This document shows positions 44,936 through 55,872 of a stretch of DNA of 64,000 bases, piece by piece. Location of the stretch: positions 80,126,875 through 80,190,874 of the forward strand of contig OY776121.1 of NCBI GenBank assembly GCA_963675135.1. Direction: 5' to 3'. The notes under the pieces are model-generated. The model saw only the letters and a program-made list of their open reading frames with translations, ran no database searches and had not been told where the DNA came from. Every line of letters starts with the position of its first letter. The first letter of the stretch is position 1. Position numbers and translations under genes: made by a program. This DNA is from Galeopsis tetrahit (taxonomy: Eukaryota; Streptophyta; Magnoliopsida; Lamiales; Lamiaceae).

Positions 44936-45909
44936 TTTTATATGTTAATTCAATAAATTGTTATACTTATATTATAAGTATTGAAATTAAAAAAAATAAA
45001 GTTTATATAAATTACTCCCATCATTTATAATTGTTTTAAAATACAAATTATATATACTCTTTATATTCCACCCTTCTACAAAACGTAGTCTCATTGAAAT
45101 AGACATATATTTAAAAATGAAAAAAAAAAAAGTAATAGTATTGACGGTATTGTAGAATTTGTAGAATTTGTAGAGTATTGTGTGGTCCATTGTGAATAAA
45201 ATGATTGTTTGTAAACGAAATTGAATTGCAATTTGCGTAATTAAATGGTGGGGGGATAAATTGACATTTACCATAAAATGTATGAGACTAGATTTTATGG
45301 ATGAACAAATAACACAAATGAGACTAAATTTTGTGAATTGGGAAAGTACGCGGGAGATTATCTAGTTTTTTAATAATAATAAGATTGTGTTACACTTTTA
45401 ATTATAATAATTTACATTTTTTCAATATACACGTTTCTTAAAAAAAAATGTTGACGGGTGTTCGAGTCCTTGTAAGGACTCGAGTCAATACTAGATCAAT
45501 ACATAATAAAATAATGAGTATGAGATCTACGTAATATGTTTATCTCTTTTTAATTATTATTTTTATCAAAAGAAGGATCTAAATCGAGAAAATTTTATTT
45601 TTAGTCCTATAAATTTGGTTCATTTCAAAATAAATTTTTTAAATTTTTTATGGACAAAAAAATAAGTTCTAAAACATTCTCCCTTCGTACTACAATAAAT
45701 GTTGGTTTAGCCTTTTTTTTCTTGTACACAAATAAGTGATGTTTTAAAATTTTTACACCGTTTATTCCCATTATACCCATTTTTAAACTTTAGAAAATCT
45801 TCTAATTTCTAACTTACTTTTATAAACTTGGAAATAATTGGTTAAAAGTATTTGGAATGATTTTAAGAGAATTAATGTGATTAAAATCTTTCTTTATTAT
45901 GTAAGGGTA
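44936..45909. other. AT-rich intergenic DNA with a hairpin
   Basis: No gene. A perfect 9-bp inverted repeat, CGAGTCCTT-GT-AAGGACTCG, lies at 45463-45482. A degenerate MITE-like stretch (about 45015-45355) and a half MITE starting TCTCCCTTCGTACTACAATA (about 45684) may be present. GTA at 45907-45909 is the left target duplication of CACTA-2. Confidence 0.5.
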
Positions 45910-45919
45910 CAATACAAAG

Positions 45920-46235
45920 AAAGCGGAGTTTTCCGACGGATTCCATTCCGTCGGCCGTCCCGACGGATCTCCGACGGAATATTGGAATCGACTGACTTCC
46001 GACGGATTTCAACATCCGTCGGGACCTTCCGACGGAATTTAGTTTCACAGGCAAACAGTGTCGTTTTAGGCCTACTTCCCGACGGAAATTTTCGTCGGTA
46101 GTTTAACTTGCGCCTACCGACGGAATATTCCGTCGGTAGCTGACCCGCTTTGACCCACGACCTCGGATACCAATGAAAAGACGCGTACGAATTAAATATT
46201 CGTTCACTACCGACGGAAATATCCGTCGGTAGCAA
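45920..46235. repeat. CACTA-2 left subterminal CCGACGGA cluster
   Basis: About fifteen motif copies in both orientations. Open frames crossing it are by-products of the repeats. Confidence 0.8.
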
Positions 46236-47053
46236 ATTTTTTTTTTTTTTATAAGAACTACCTTCGGCAGTTTCTTGAAGAAGAAGAAAAAAAATTCACT
46301 TTCTTCTCCTCTTCTGTTCGTGGTAGTTTCGTGCGTGGATTGGATTTTGTTGTGCGTGGATTGAACGACAAAGAGCATAACGATCATCTACCCCCAGTTT
46401 TCTTCAATATAAACGGTACGTTTTATAAATTCTTAATTAATTTTAATTAAGTTATTGTATTATTGCATGTTAATTATTATAAAACTGTTATTGAATTATT
46501 TAAAATTGCATGTTAATTATTATAAATTTGCATGCACGTAATTGATAAATATGTATAATTAATTCAAATATATGTTAGTACGTGGATTATATGTTTTTTA
46601 TTGGTTAATTGTAATTAATTAATGTATGTTAGTTCAAATATATAGTGTAGTTCTTGTTAGTTCGTGTTATATATAATGTCGTTTTTTATAAATAAACTTA
46701 TTGTTTTTTTACGTTAATTAGTTTATTATATATTTTGTTTATTTAATTAATATATAATTGATACTTGTTAGCTAGTTAGTTTTGATAATTAAATTAGTAA
46801 TTATTGTTATAAGTAGGGGTGTTGTTTGATTAATATAGTAATTATTATTATTGTTTAAATTAAGTCATTATTAATTAGTTTGGTAAATTACTGATTTCAT
46901 TAGTAACGTAATTTGTTATTGATTAAATTAGGAAATTATTGACTTAAATTACTAAAATGTTATTAATTAAATTAGGAAATTATTGATTTCGTTAATTACT
47001 ATATTAATTATTGATTAATTTATTATACTGTTAAATTTTATTTATTAAAATAG

Positions 47054-48868
47054 ATGAGTCAAGATGCTAGTGGGGCCTCAGGATCTCGACCTAGGCGGTC
47101 GAAGGGCTCACTTAGGCCTCAACCTACTTTGATGCCGGCTCATACGACGTCGCCATCCGTTCCACAGCAGTCGCCGTCGTCATCTCAATCGTCGGCAACT
47201 CGTCAACATCCCATACGAGCATCCCGAGAAACCAGATTGAACGTATGGATTGAACGAGGACAGTAAGTAATTAATTAAATAATTTTAAGATTTAACAATA
47301 TTTAATAGCATTAATTTTTATTACTCCGAATGCCTACTCTTGGTTGAAGGTGCCGCCTACGAAAAAGGATGAATACTGGGAGGAATTTCAGGTATTTGAG
47401 CGCATTCAATTAAATATTACTCCCTCCGTCCCGTGATTACTTGCATACTTTCCTTATTGGGACGTCCCAAAATTACTTGCACACTCTTAATATGGAAATA
47501 CCCCACAAAATTAATAACCTCACAACATCATTTTATTTTCAAATTTACCACTCCTTTTTTCCATACATTTCACTTTACACATCATCAAATTAACTTTACA
47601 CATCATCAAATTACCTAAAATACCCCTCATTTATCTTATATCATCAGCCACTAAATCCACTTTTCTTAAACAACGTGTCGGTCAAACTATGCAAATTATC
47701 CTGGGACGGAGGGAGTAATAAATAATTTATTAAATATATTATTTGATAAATATGTTGATCGAATATGTGCAGAAACATGCTTTTTGGCATAGGGAGTACT
47801 TCTCGGACGACGATATTCACACGTATTGGAGCGAGAAATGTCAATCTAGGTATAATGATATAATGTACAACTGGAGGAAGGCTTGGCGTCGTTGTGGCAC
47901 GGTGAGGACGTTGGGTGAGGACGAAAATGGAGTCGACATGTGGAACACGTTGACCACGTATTGGAGTAGCCCGGAGTACGTGCAGAAGTGTAATACTGCT
48001 CGAGCCAACCGTACAACTGATGTGGGAGGTGGGATGGCAAGGCATCGGGGGGGTCCCGATCCGGGTATGAGCGCTCAATTGCTCTAGTAAGTGTTCACTA
48101 AATTTATTTCAATTATTTATATTATATTATATAAAATAATTTTTATATGCTCATTTGGTACGAATTAAATTAATAGGAGCAGAATCTTGGGCGTGAACCC
48201 ACACACGTGGATCGGTTGAACATTTTTCATCCGTTTGATCCAAATACGCAGACGTCCACATATGGGCGCACTACCGAGCTTCACGTAAGTTTAATTAAAT
48301 TGTGATGTTTTTTTATATTTAAATAATTAAATGTATTAATCTTTGTATTAATTTACTTTTTTTAATTATGTAGTTGAATGTGAACCGGAGGATTGAAGAG
48401 GTCACGACACAGGCTTCTGCTGAAGCCGGGCCCAGCGCTCCCCCTCCTACGGTTGACCTTAACCAGATTTACCTGGACGTTGCCCCGGTTGATCGAGGAC
48501 GGATCCTTGGCCTTGGACGGATGAGCCGCATTGTTCGAGCTGCGTCGTCCAGTTCGTCCCAACGTGCATCGCAGGCCTCTGTATCCTCCACCGCTATTTC
48601 GAACCCGAACGTATTACACTTGATGAACCACTACTTCCGACAGCTAACTGACACTATGGGTGAATCGTTGGGGATGTCTACTGATCAAATAGAAACATGC
48701 TTTGCACGAGCGATGAGTGTTCTCCCTCCGCCTTTTAATGCTCCGGTCGGTCCAGTTCCCCCTCCAGCTCCAGCTCCAACTGCAGATGCATCCGACGACG
48801 ACGACGATGTCGACTTGAATTTCAATGGCAGTGATGATTTTTTTAACTTTGCTGATGCTGATGGTTGA
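47054..48868 (+). pseudogene. Transposase_24-type (TNPA-like) gene of CACTA-2
   Basis: Exons by eye: 47054-47262, an exon-2 remnant ending at 47391, 47773-48086, 48177-48284, 48374-48868. The first exon (MSQDASGASGSRPRRS) follows a TAG acceptor and a leader intron. Exon 3 carries the conserved core (IMYNWRKAWRR, GVDMWNTLTTYW, TDVGGGMARHRGG). The last exon, open to TGA at 48866, is 164 codons and ends in an Asp-rich tail. Compared with CACTA-1, the 5' part of exon 2, including its acceptor, is missing, so the gene is probably inactive. A Stowaway MITE lies in the intron after exon 2. Confidence 0.75.
47420..47715. mobile_element. Stowaway MITE in the TNPA-like intron
   Basis: It starts CTCCCTCCGTCCCGTGATTA and ends ATCCTGGGACGGAGGGAG, flanked by TA (47418-47419 and 47716-47717). 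296 bp. Confidence 0.9.
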
Positions 48869-49117
48869 TGTTTGAACACTTTATTTTTCTTTCGAACTAT
48901 TTATTTTTCTGTCGAACTATTTCATTTTCTGTCGAACTATTTATTTTTCTGTCGAACTATTTATTATTATGTTGGACATATTTGTTTCAGTTGATGTTTT
49001 TTTGTAAATGGATTGTTTATTTACGTTATTGTTTTTAATTTATACATAATTTTTGATAGATTTGGTATAAAGTAAAGTATTTTTTGAATTTTTTTTTTAT
49101 TTCGCCATGTTACCGAC

Positions 49118-49280
49118 TGAAATAAATAATCCGTCGGAAATAAAGTCTGCCGACGGAATACCCGTCGGGAATTGATTCTACCGACGGAAATTTGGGCACC
49201 AATCTACCGACGGAATCTGAAATTTCGTCAGTAAATTCAAAGTGTCCTCTACCGACGAAGTTTCAGATTCCGTCGGTAGC
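49118..49280. repeat. CACTA-2 internal CCGACGGA cluster
   Basis: About seven motif copies between the end of the TNPA-like gene and the TNP2-type start, about 270 bp upstream of ATG 49549. This is the counterpart of CACTA-1's 39235-39440. Confidence 0.8.
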
Positions 49281-49548
49281 ATGCAGTACTTCACAGAAGT
49301 TTTCCCCCCTTTCTTACTCAGTCGAAAAAAATTGTGGAAATTGTATGAAAACTTCAAATTACGGTACATTTTTCTTTTTACCTTGTTAAATTTTGTAGTT
49401 TAGTTGTGCACTTTATATGGTTGTAGTTTAATTAGTTGTGCATATTATATATTTGTAGTTTATTTGTGTATTTTAATTATATTTTTTGTAGTTTAATTAG
49501 TTGTGCATTTTATATGTTTGTAAGAATTATATTTTAAATGTTTAACAG

Positions 49549-50696
49549 ATGGAATTGCCGGATCGTCGATGGATGTATTGTACTCCTAGGTTCATTTTAG
49601 GAAATGTGAATGCTGAATTTGCAAAGTTCCACCCACATTGCATGTATGGGGATTGTATCAAGTGTCCGTGTAGTGCCAAAAAATGTCAGATTAAAATATA
49701 TAAGTCGATTGATGAGGTTTTGGTACATGTTGTGAAGAATGGTTTCGTTGTTAATTATTATAACTGGACATTTCATGGCGAAGGACGTTGACCTTATAAA
49801 TTTGATCAAGTGTTATACTATTACACTGCTGGAATTTATGAAAAACAAATAAATGCTAATCAAGCCGGCACCAGTAATGAACAACAATTTGGTGGGGAAC
49901 AACAGTTTGGGGAGGAAGAACCCAATATGTATCAAACAATGATAATGTAAGCCGGTTTTTCAAATGTAGAAGAGGAGCCGACGGATGAAGCATTTCGGTT
50001 TTATAAAATGCTCAAGTTTGTCGATCAAGATTTGTATCCGGGTTGATTCTCACTCTCAACTGTCATTTAATGCCCGACTTATGACTATCAAGACCGAGAA
50101 CAAGCTTTCTAACAGGGCATATAAGCAAATGACACAATTATGCAGTGAGATCTGCCCTCCAGAGAATAAGGTGCCTACAACGTATCATCAAAGCAAGCAA
50201 ATGATGAAAAATATGGGATTGCCGGTCGAGAAGATTGATTGTTGTGTAAACGGTTGCATGTTATATTGGGGTGATGAAGATAAAAATCTGAACATGTGTA
50301 GGGTGTGTGGTCATCCTCGGTACAATGTTTCTGACTGTATTGGTGCCAGGACCGTCGAACCCAAAGGATAAACTTAATGTTTATCTCCAGCCTCTTATAA
50401 AAGACTTGATCTTTTTATGGTAAAGTGGTGTTCAAATGTATGATGTGTTCAGAAAACAGAATTTCACGATGCGTGCAACTGTATTGTGGACCATTAGCGA
50501 CTTTCCTGTATATTCTATGTTGTCTGGGTGGAAAACGGCTGGAAGAGGACGAAGAGGAAATGAGGAAGATGATGAAAATGAAGAGGATGATGAAGAGGAA
50601 GAGGACGAAGAGGAGGAGGAGGATTATGAAGAGGAGGAAGATGAGGCAAATAATGAAAATGTAGATGAAGAGGAAGAGGAGGAGGATAAATATTAA
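49549..50696 (+). pseudogene. TNP2-type transposase remnant of CACTA-2
   Basis: It begins MELPDRRWMYCTPRF and follows the CACTA-1 protein through the Cys-rich N-terminal domain, with in-frame stops (TGA at about 49789 and others) and frameshifts. The region to CRVCGHPRY (about 50320) is recognisable. It then jumps to a segment matching FLTVLVPGP..., DVFRKQNFTMRA and SGW, then abruptly to the acidic Glu/Asp-rich C-terminal tail (50530-50696). The catalytic centre and the DUF4218/DUF4216 regions are deleted. Confidence 0.8.
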
Positions 50697-50757
50697 ATTA
50701 TATAATGTAAGCTAATTATTTTATGAGATGTACAATTTAAAAATATTTATTTATCAT

Positions 50758-52425
50758 TGATTAGTTTGAAAATTGCTTGAAATTCATGTGTTTATTTTAC
50801 ATAATTTTGAGGGTTTTGTTGCATTATTCACACTAAATTGACTAATTGCACTTGAAATGAGAAAGGTTGGGTTTTGCTATTTTTTAGGTAAATTGAACTT
50901 ATTTGGAAGCAAAATACGTATCTGAGAATTTATGGAAACAAGAATATAATTGCACCATTGGATACGTCTCGAAAAAATGAGTGGAATGAAAAAAAGAATC
51001 AAGTCAATCGGAGGTCGGGAGCTCAAGATATGATCGAAACAAGAAAGTGTGAAGCTGTAACAGATTCCACTCGGGCAGCCGAGTCAACCCACTCGGTTGA
51101 CCGAGTGAAATCTGCTTACAGGTCAGTTTCTGGACTTCCATCTCACTCGGTCGACCGTTTGAGCCCGTTTCTGCGCGCAAAGTCGAGAATTTTAAAGGAT
51201 TTCAAGGGCCTAAGTGCAAATTTCGTCTCCAACACTCTTCCCAACTATAAATACCTCCCCAAATCAGATTATTGAGGAGTTTTTGGCCTCATTTTCACAC
51301 ACTAAAACCCTAGCTCAACTTCATACAAAATGTCATAAAGGGAGGAGTAATTAGCTAGCTTAGGTTTGACGAGCTTCTCTCCTCAAACACCATTAAATAG
51401 TTTTTGTGCTTTCTTAGTTTAGAATCATTTGGGTATTTTATTTTCATGTAAGAATGAAGGAATTACAAGACTTTCAAGGTGACATTTTTCTTTTATTTAA
51501 GCTTTGTTTGGTAGATTTCTTGTTTATTTCTATTTCTTGTGTTATTTTTGCCATGGGTGTTTCTCAAAACACCATGGGCTAAGTTTTTTATGCTTTGGTT
51601 GTTTGAAACCATGTGAATATTGAATGTTTGAATTGTTTATGCTTTTATTATTGTTAATATTTGGATTGTTGCTTCTCTTATTGAGTTTTATTGGTGCTTT
51701 GTGTATTAACTTCTATTAATCCATATTTAGATGCATGTTTAGCGTAGACGAGAGTTACATGGACATGTTTACATTTATGGTGTGAGTTGTTGGTATGAAA
51801 ATGCGTTTATTATACTTTTAATTCATCGAGAGAGAGTTAATTGTATTAGAACCTCATTAAGAGACATTAATTACTTGAATGGTTATTTGGGTAGTTGGTG
51901 AGGATTAGGAAGATGTCGTATTACCGGGTTTGGGAACACCTTAGACGTAAGGCTATAGTACCCGAAGGGAAAAGATTTTCATCCTAGCATCTTGATGCTC
52001 TTAGCAAGTCCAAATTGAAGCATAGACACGGTATAAACAATCCCACTCGATTTCACTAGGTAGAGAACACCCGAAGCATTCCCAACCTTTGCACTTCTCC
52101 GAATTTAGATTCGTAGTTGTTCTTTACTTTAATTGTCATTTTCTCATTTTTCTTATTTTAGTAGTTAATTTTACTTATTAGGATTGTGTTTAGTTTAATT
52201 TATTGTCTTTAGATTATTATTTAGCTTTAGTTTTGCATCCAACTCCCGAAACTGTAGCTACATTAGTTATGACGACGTACAACTCTAGGGATCCATTGCA
52301 CTAGCCCACCTCCCGTGGTTCGATACTACTTGGTCGAAATACTTACGTGCATACTACTACGATCCCTTATGCTTGAGGGGAAGTAGTTAGTCCAAAATAT
52401 ATTGCCTAAAAATTCGTTCAAGTCA
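50758..52425 (+). repeat. 5' LTR of the gypsy element
   Basis: 1668 bp. Its last 574 bp (51852-52425) recur at 60403-60976. It contains a TATA box at 51246-51253 (TATAAATA) and a palindrome CACTCGG-TTGA-CCGAGTG (51090-51107), with a related CACTCGGTCGACCG at about 51153. Confidence 0.8.
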
Positions 52426-52426
52426 A

Positions 52427-52444
52427 TGGCGCCGTTGCCGGGGA
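52427..52444 (+). promoter_or_regulatory. Primer binding site (tRNA-Asp)
   Basis: TGGCGCCGTTGCCGGGGA begins one base after the LTR and matches the complement of the 3' end of plant tRNA-Asp over 18 bases. tRNA-Asp primers are known for several plant gypsy lineages. Confidence 0.85.
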
Positions 52445-52582
52445 GGTGACGTAGTGCTATAAGTGGGACTTCGAGTTAGTTGAGTACTTGTGTTAGCTAC
52501 ATTACTTGCTTTATTTTGTTTTCCTTTTATTTTGAGAATTTTGATACTTTGAACTTTTGTCGGTGTGAACTTCATCGACTAG

Positions 52583-53557
52583 ATGAATGGATATAATCAA
52601 TACCCGTGGAATCAATGTTATGATCAACACGGTATGATTTATCCTCCACAACATGGAGATATGGGACACGATAATTGGAGGAACTTTGATTGTAATTATC
52701 ATATGCAACAAGTTCCTTCATATTATCAAGATTAGAGTAATGATGTTGCGTCCACATTTCAAGAGAGGACCTCGGTCCACATGGAAGTGAATTATAATCA
52801 AGAATATGATCCACACAACGGATTTGAATTCCATGGAGCTTTGGGAGAAAATTGTTATGATAATGAGAAGAGCTTTGAGTATGATTATCAAATGCAACAA
52901 GCTCCTTCTCATTATCAATATCAAGAATGGGAAAGGAATGCACATTGGCCACCAAACAATGAAGAAAGTGATACTACGAAAGAGCTCCTTGCACTCATCT
53001 TGAAGAAGATGGATGCAAGTGAAAGAAGGATGGAAGCAAATGATAAGAGGATGGAAGCGATAGAATTCCAACTTAGACAATTGATCATCTCCATGAAAGA
53101 ACTAGAAGAAGAAGGTGACCAAAATGGGGAGGAGAGTGAAGACAACAAATTTTTGGTCAAAAGATGTGAAGAGGAATGTCCTTTGATGGACATGAGTTAC
53201 AAGGAACAAGAAAATCAAGAAGCATCACAAGATGAGTTGGAGAGCGAAATGAGCATTTCTAAACCTTTAAACTCTTCAATTTACTCTTTAATTGATATTG
53301 ATGCTTGTATTGATTTTATTTTGCCTCTTGATCACTTTGATCTTAAGAAAGAAGTTGAGAAGAGTTTGGGTATTCTTGGGAAAAAGAAAAAGGAATGGCA
53401 AGAGATGTGGAATGAACAAGATGAACATTCATCGATGAGAGTATGGAAGAAACATGTGGATGATTGGTCTTCAATTCATAATAGCCTCATTGAGTTTGAA
53501 GCTCAAATGTTGGAATACAATGGGAAGGAGGATCGATATCCATGGCCTTTCCGATGA
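52583..53557 (+). pseudogene. Gypsy internal ORF with one stop
   Basis: From ATG 52583 the frame reads MNGYNQYPWNQCYDQHG and is interrupted by TAG at 52733-52735. It then stays open for 258 codons from 52781 to TGA at 53555. The product is Tyr/Gln/Asn-rich at the start and has a coiled-coil with repeated ERRMEANDKRMEAIE (about 53020-53070), then acidic and Trp-containing segments. No zinc knuckle, protease or RT is present. It resembles the unknown ORFs of large non-autonomous plant gypsy elements. Function unknown. Confidence 0.5.
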
Positions 53558-54067
53558 GTTCTTTTATTTCCGTCCGGCTTGAAGACGTTAAACTTAGCGC
53601 TAAATGGGAGGCAACCCATTATTTATTGCTTTCTTTTATTTATTTTTAGATTTTTAGTTTGTTTGATCCTTTATTTAGTTGTTGTTTTGTAGGTTGAGTG
53701 TTGTGTTGGTGTGCAATGATGAGAGATATGCATGGTGGAGCTCAAGGGAAGTGGTGCTTTGGTGCTAAAGGTACAAGGGATAATTGGTGACGATAGCTTG
53801 CTTCTTTGGTGAGCTTTGTTGATGGTAAAATTCTAAGGTTTCACACTCATTCCCAAACTTTGCATTCAACTAGATAGTTTCATTTAAGTTTGGGGGGGGG
53901 GTATTTCGTGTGTTTACCTTCATTTTTATTGCACCGTTCGTCCTAATATTTTGTTAGTTTTGTTGATTGAGATATCTTGTGGATTGTTGGTATTTGAGGC
54001 ATAATTGATGGTGATTGTTGGCTTTTGAAGTTTGGTTGAGTTTTGTGGTATTGATTGATGCTTGCTT
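53558..54067. other. Gypsy internal non-coding segment
   Basis: It includes AAGACGTTAAACTTAGCGCT then GGGAGGCAACCCA shortly after the ORF, a sequence style I associate with large plant gypsy elements. An AAGTTTGGGGGGGGGG purine run lies at about 53886. The stretch ends where the Sirevirus-2 LTR begins. Confidence 0.5.
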
Positions 54068-55522
54068 TGTTGGTCCCTGAACGAGTAGTGAGTGGGATTA
54101 AAGTCTAGAGGGGAGGGGTGAATAGAATTTAAAAAAATTTCAAGAGAGTTGGGAACCTCTTCTGATTGCTAAGTCAACTGGATTACAAGTCTGCTGGTCT
54201 AGATGACTATAGTGATCTGAATGAAGAGATTATATGCGGAATTATGGTAGGCCTTCTTTAGACTCGTTCTTTTAGTTCCTTTTGAAAGTGCCAATTTGTT
54301 TACTTAATGAAAATACTCAGCTGATGCTGGTTTGAAAGTTATGGCCTTGATTTGAAGATAGTTGAAATCACAGTATGCACTATATAAAATGTATGGAAAT
54401 GACAATAATGTAAAGTGCAGAAAGATAAGTAACACCAGGTTTATAGTGGTTCGGATATACGTTCCTACGTCCACTCTCACGTCCTAACGTGATGTTTAAT
54501 CCCTTTAATTTACCAAAAATTACAAGGGTTTGTCCTTTATAGTCCCAAGGGTAGGACTTTGAGATCTGAGCAGTCCTAACTGCTACGGTCTCCACAAGTG
54601 ATTGTAAGCACTTGCACTTTGCAGGGGGTTCAAAAACTTAACCTTATGGTGGGGGTTTTGGGGTTTTTGAAGATATCCAACTAATGGTTCAAGCTTATAA
54701 TTTGCTTAACCACTATGCCTAAATCAAATGATATACAATATGAATGGGATTCAGGTTCTTATAGGTTGGATAGAAATCACTTAAGAGCTAGAGATATTCT
54801 AAGGATTTCTGGGCTCTTGGAGAACTCTTAAAATAGAATGGCTTTTTGCTTGATTGCTTGCTTAGCTTGTTGAATTATCTCGTTGTGACTTTTTGTCTTG
54901 TTTCTCATCCTCTTATATTTATAGTGGCGATTGCTGCAAATAGCCGTTGGAGTTGACTAGCCGTTGGGGCAATCTTTCCATATTGGCTTGATTCCTTGAT
55001 TCCAGTCGCTTGATTGCTTCAATCCTGGAATCATGTCAATCTTCTAAGTAAGGTAAGTCTTCATTCAAATTGCAAGATGACTTTGGGAATCAGCCGAGTC
55101 CTGGACGAGCACATAGTCTTCTGATCTGCTCTACTAGTCTTCTGACTACTCGTCTGGTCGAGGTCTTCTGTCTTCTGATATCAGTCGAGTAACATCCTTC
55201 TGATCTGGCAAGTCTTTTATGTACTCTTAGATTATCTTCAATCTTGGACTCCATCAGATAAGTAGGTATACAAGTACCTTACTTAACTGGTCTTCAAGGA
55301 TCTTCTAGTCTTCATGTCTTCTACACTTTTCATCTTGAGGATGGGCAAGTAAGCCAGGACTGTGCTGATCACCTGATATCAATACCGTTTATCACACAAG
55401 ACTAGTCTAAGCTGTTCTATACAAAGTCAGCTGATCCTATTACATTTATAAACTCTAAGTGTTTTGGCCATCAAAACTATTCTAACCTCAAGTGGGGCTT
55501 AGGGTGAATTTATATCCCAACA
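54068..55522 (-). repeat. 3' LTR of Sirevirus-2
   Basis: 1455 bp, plus-strand ends TGTTGG and CCAACA. On the minus strand a TATAAATATA box lies at 54914-54923. The region 55090-55330 is rich in GTCTTCTGAT-type repeats. Confidence 0.8.
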
Positions 55523-55536
55523 ATTTCCCCCTTTTT
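55523..55536 (-). promoter_or_regulatory. Polypurine tract of Sirevirus-2
   Basis: Minus-strand AAAAAGGGGGAAAT directly before the LTR, the same as in Sirevirus-1. Confidence 0.8.
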
Positions 55537-55872
55537 GATGAATCCAAAACTATACTTGATAAATGCTCTTAATACATAAGATAAGAGTTTATAACATTTT
55601 AAAATTGAAGTATCTGATGAAGACAATGAGAGTTTGTCTTGTAAGCAAAAAGAACTAGAACTTGAATATATGTGGAGCTTTTACAGATTACAAGTGATAG
55701 TTTCTTTATACTTCTAAAGTAGTCTTCATCAGGTCTTCTGATCTTCAGATGCGGAAAGCAAGGTACAGACGAGCTCGAACATCTTCCATGTGTTGAGGGT
55801 CTGTAACATTCTCTTCAAGATAGATCTTCTCCAGAATACTTTTGACCTCTATCATGTTAGTTCTTCCGAAGG

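Noticed and set aside
45015..45355. A complete Stowaway MITE between the Pack-MULE and CACTA-2
   Set aside because: A CTCCCATCATTTATAATT start is visible, but no matching inverted end with TA duplication could be placed confidently.
45838..46387. Overlapping frames on both strands through the CACTA-2 left end
   Set aside because: The translations (RR, SVG, PSV repeats) are produced by the CCGACGGA array.
52511..53193. Minus-strand frames opposite the gypsy ORF
   Set aside because: They mirror the low-complexity codon usage of the plus-strand ORF and have no domain features.
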